NCBI GenBank assembly: GCA_947494925.1
Contig: CANLWS010000004.1
Span: 310,001 to 374,000 of the forward strand
Origin: an uncultured Alteromonadaceae bacterium
Lineage (GTDB): Bacteria; Pseudomonadota; Gammaproteobacteria; Enterobacterales; Alteromonadaceae
Length of the DNA stretch: 64,000 bases
Direction of reading: 5' to 3'
Positions 61,572 to 64,000 of the stretch are shown here, piece after piece; positions within the stretch are counted from its first letter, which is position 1; each line of letters starts with the position of its first letter. The notes below the pieces were generated by a model, which made no database searches, was not told the origin of the DNA, and was given only the letters and a program-made list of their open reading frames with translations. The position numbers were made by a program, and so were the translations under genes.

Positions 61572-63242
61572 ATGTTTTATCGTAGCCTTATATCGCTGGC
61601 ACTGACCGCCAGTCTCCTGACAGCTTGCTCCAAAGTACAGGAGCCAACTGTTGAATCTCAGCCAGTTGCTGAGCAAGCGCCTTCCCTTGTGGCAGGTGCT
61701 GAAAATCGTCTGAATATCTATTACCCGGTTAATCTTGGTGCCGACTTATCGCACCTTTCGGAAAATCAGAGAACTATGCTTTCAGTGCTGATCGACGCAT
61801 CAGAAATTATGGACGATTTATTCTGGCAACAGGCTTATGGTAAGGACAAACAAACATTCCTGGATTCGCTTGCAGACCCTAAAGTGCGACAGTTTGCGGA
61901 AATTAACTACGGTCCCTGGGATAGGTTAGATGGCGACAAAGCATTTTTAGCGGGAACAGCAGAAAAATCCACAGGCGCAGAGTTTTACCCTGCTGATATG
62001 AGCAAAGAAGAATTCGAACAGGCGCAATTTCCTGATAAGAAGGGTCTGTATTCTATCGTAACCAGAGATGCTGAAGGGAATTTGTCCAGCACACCCTATT
62101 CTGAATATTATGCCAAGCAACTAAACCGGGCCGCTTTGCTTTTGGATAAAGCGGCTGAATTAGCAGATAACCAGGAATTTGCCGCATACCTCAAATTGCG
62201 CGCGGAAGCATTGTTATCAGATGAGTATCAGGCATCGGATATGGCCTGGATGGACATGAAGAGCAACCCCATTGAACTGGTTATCGGTCCTATCGAGACC
62301 TACGAAGATCAGTTATTCGGCTATCGCGCGGCCTTCGAATCATACGTGTTACTAAAAGATTTGAGCTGGAGTGAGCGACTAGCAAAATACGCAGCGTTTT
62401 TACCAGAACTTCAAAAGGGGTTGCCGGTAGATGAAAAGTACAAAGCCGAAATGCCGGGAGCGAATGCTGACCTGAATGCTTATGACGTTATCTATTATGC
62501 AGGTCACTCTAACGCAGGAAGCAAAACGATTGCGATAAACCTGCCAAATGACGAACAGGTACAATTGGAAAAAGGCACACGTCGATTGCAGCTTAAAAAT
62601 GCCATGCAAGCCAAGTTTGACCATATTTTAATGCCAATTGCTGATCAACTTATTACGCCTGAACAGCGCAAAAATATTACCTTTACTGCATTTTTCGCCA
62701 ACACCATGTTCCATGAAGTAGCCCATGGCTTGGGTATTAAAAACACCTTGGATGGTAGAGATACTGTGCGCGGTGCATTGAAAGAACATGCCTCTGCGTT
62801 GGAAGAGGGGAAAGCCGATATTCTTGGTTTATATATGGTTCGTCAATTGTTAGAAAAAGGGGCAATAACCGAAGGTGTGTTGGAAGATTATTATGTGACT
62901 TTCATGGCTGGCATTTTCCGCTCTGTCAGGTTTGGCGCATCAAGTGCCCACGGCAAAGCGAATATGATCCGATTTAACTTCTTTAAGGAATACGGTGCTT
63001 TCAGCCGTGATGAAGCCGGCTTGTATCAGGTGGACATGGCTAAAATGGGGGAAGCAATTGACGCTTTATCTAACCTCATTCTGACCCTGCAAGGTGATGG
63101 AGATTACCAGGGTGTGTCAGACCTTGTTGCAGATAAAGGGGTGATCAAATCTCAACTGGCTGAAGATCTGGAACGCCTGACTCAAGCAAATATCCCAGTG
63201 GATATTACCTTTAAACAAGGGAAAGAGATTTTAGGTTTATAG
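61572..63242 (+). CDS. M49-like zinc peptidase lipoprotein (dipeptidyl-peptidase III fold)
   Basis: 556 residues from the ATG at 61572. A lipobox LLTAC gives a lipidated Cys near 18. The zinc site H381EVAH385 in FHEVAHGLGIKN, followed 26 residues later by E411-E412-G-K-A-D, fits the HExxxH/EExxAD layout of family M49, although the first motif is HExxH rather than HExxxH, as in the bacterial Zn-hydrolase subgroup. It should act as an exo- or oligopeptidase at the periplasmic face of a membrane. It ends at a good terminator. Confidence 0.85.
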   Translation: MFYRSLISLALTASLLTACSKVQEPTVESQPVAEQAPSLVAGAENRLNIYYPVNLGADLSHLSENQRTMLSVLIDASEIMDDLFWQQAYGKDKQTFLDSLADPKVRQFAEINYGPWDRLDGDKAFLAGTAEKSTGAEFYPADMSKEEFEQAQFPDKKGLYSIVTRDAEGNLSSTPYSEYYAKQLNRAALLLDKAAELADNQEFAAYLKLRAEALLSDEYQASDMAWMDMKSNPIELVIGPIETYEDQLFGYRAAFESYVLLKDLSWSERLAKYAAFLPELQKGLPVDEKYKAEMPGANADLNAYDVIYYAGHSNAGSKTIAINLPNDEQVQLEKGTRRLQLKNAMQAKFDHILMPIADQLITPEQRKNITFTAFFANTMFHEVAHGLGIKNTLDGRDTVRGALKEHASALEEGKADILGLYMVRQLLEKGAITEGVLEDYYVTFMAGIFRSVRFGASSAHGKANMIRFNFFKEYGAFSRDEAGLYQVDMAKMGEAIDALSNLILTLQGDGDYQGVSDLVADKGVIKSQLAEDLERLTQANIPVDITFKQGKEILGL

Positions 63243-63250
63243 AATAAAAG

Positions 63251-63285
63251 CAGGCGGCTCAGATTAAGCCGCCTGTATATTTTTG
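63251..63285 (+). terminator. Intrinsic terminator after the M49-like gene
   Basis: CAGGCGGCT and AGCCGCCTG form a perfect 9-bp stem with a seven-base loop, followed by TATATTTTTG. Confidence 0.85.
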
Positions 63286-63307
63286 CCCTTACCTTGGCTT
63301 CAACAAC

Positions 63308-63670
63308 TCAGACTTTCAAAGTGTCCTGATAAGGTGGCCAGCCCATTGGCTTGCCAGCAAGTACGTGCAAATGAATGTGGTAAACAGTTTGCCCACCATA
63401 CTCATTGCAATTCATTACAGCTCGATAACCCTGCTGAGCAAAGCCTTGCTGCTGCGCTATTTTCGCTGCTGCCAGATAAAGATGCCCAACCACTTCACGG
63501 TCCTCTGACTTAATATCATTGATGGTAGCAATAGGTTTTTTCGGGATTACCAGAAAATGCGTCGGCGCCTGCGGATTGATATCGTTAAAAGCTAGCACCA
63601 AATCATCTTCATAAATAATGTCAGCCGGAATTTCTCTGTTAATAATTTTAGTAAAAATTGTCTCAGACAT
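63308..63670 (-). CDS. hinT: HIT family purine nucleoside phosphoramidase
   Basis: 120 residues, one more than E. coli HinT. It hydrolyses AMP-lysine and related phosphoramidates. Seen: the start TIFTKIINREIPADIIYEDD, and the catalytic triad H98-I-H100-L-H102 in YHIHLHVLAG, plus a C-terminal GWPP. It lies 13 bp downstream of uppP on the same strand and is convergent with the peptidase gene. Confidence 0.95.
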   Translation of the reverse strand: MSETIFTKIINREIPADIIYEDDLVLAFNDINPQAPTHFLVIPKKPIATINDIKSEDREVVGHLYLAAAKIAQQQGFAQQGYRAVMNCNEYGGQTVYHIHLHVLAGKPMGWPPYQDTLKV

Positions 63671-63683
63671 ACTGTGCCCTCAA

Positions 63684-64000
63684 TTAAAGATAGATATACG
63701 CCAACAAGATGACCCCAAGAGCCAATCGGTAAATCACGAAAGGTAACATGCCAATTCTTGAAATCCATGCGAGAAAGAGGCTAATACAAACATATGCACT
63801 GACAAAGGATAATACGACACCATAGAGCATAGACAACCAATCCACAGCTTCTTTGGCTTGAACCAAATCTACAGTTGCTAATAATCCTGCACCAGCAATG
63901 GTCGGAATAGAGAGTAAAAAAGAAAAACGAGCAGTCGCCTCTCTGGTCAACCCCATCATCAGACCGGCTGTCATGGTAATACCGGAGCGAGAAGTGCCGG
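63684..64000 (-). CDS. uppP: Undecaprenyl-diphosphatase UppP, 5' end outside window
   Basis: The C-terminal 105 residues of the integral membrane phosphatase that recycles undecaprenyl pyrophosphate for cell-wall synthesis. Seen at the window edge: [32 protein letters not shown], which is the conserved P-G-x-S-R-S-G active-site loop, followed by two membrane helices and the short C-terminus. The upstream part lies beyond the window. It is probably co-transcribed with hinT. Confidence 0.95.
   Translation of the reverse strand, partial: GTSRSGITMTAGLMMGLTREATARFSFLLSIPTIAGAGLLATVDLVQAKEAVDWLSMLYGVVLSFVSAYVCISLFLAWISRIGMLPFVIYRLALGVILLAYIYL

Noticed and set aside
1-64000. tRNA genes and CRISPR arrays
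   Set aside because: I saw no GTTCRANNC-type T-arm with an acceptor stem, and no regularly spaced repeats on either strand.

Overview
The window looks like chromosomal DNA of a marine gammaproteobacterium, most likely of the order Alteromonadales. The reasons are moderate GC, the family mix (TonB-dependent receptor with a GH36 alpha-galactosidase, RdgC, PhoB/PhoR, HinT, UppP, secreted S9 and M19 peptidases) and an RNase P RNA very close to the E. coli type. Species cannot be fixed from the sequence alone. The first gene (TonB-dependent receptor) and the last gene (uppP) are cut by the window edges.

Layout. 1-4.9 kb: divergent TonB-dependent receptor and alpha-galactosidase, a small galactoside uptake and hydrolysis locus. 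4.9-11.9 kb: DUF3089 hydrolase, an S9 peptidase plus M19 dipeptidase pair, a DnaQ-like exonuclease, a zinc-ribbon/TPR/PDZ membrane protein and a small unknown gene. 12.2-15.7 kb: a nitrogen-type operon of formate/nitrite-family channel, fused PP2C phosphatase/Ser-Thr kinase, and cyanase (cynS). It is preceded by an NtrC-like site, a sigma54-like promoter and a terminator-like leader hairpin. 15.8-30.2 kb: a block of accessory and unknown genes (VOC protein, alpha/beta hydrolase, a four-gene unknown membrane/periplasmic cluster, a 1365-residue orphan protein, NYN-LOTUS protein, dGTPase). It is bounded by a 51-bp imperfect direct repeat that contains the 3' end of rnpB, as expected for an old integrated element. 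30.2-30.5 kb: rnpB on the minus strand, with a readable promoter.

31.4-52.7 kb is the most unusual part. A 15-gene minus-strand operon encodes a HzsA-like c-type haem lipoprotein, two outer-membrane barrels, a TlpA-like thioredoxin, DUF4266 and DUF3570 proteins, three TPR proteins, and a TolQ/TolR/TolR/AgmX-TonB proton-driven module. Divergent from it are three exported proteins: a DUF1588-like cytochrome, a dihaem LamG-like lipoprotein and a Tat-exported DUF1501-like protein. By gene content it resembles the Agl-Glt/Nfs trans-envelope machines of myxobacteria, here joined to exported haem proteins. I infer an envelope-spanning, proton-driven machine that handles surface or redox proteins; the substrate is unknown.

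52.9-64 kb is mostly conserved chromosome: an acyltransferase-3 membrane protein, phoB-phoR followed by a prolyl-hydroxylase-like oxygenase, an orphan sensor kinase, rdgC, an HDOD protein, an M49-like peptidase, hinT and partial uppP. I found no tRNA, rRNA, CRISPR array or intact transposase.
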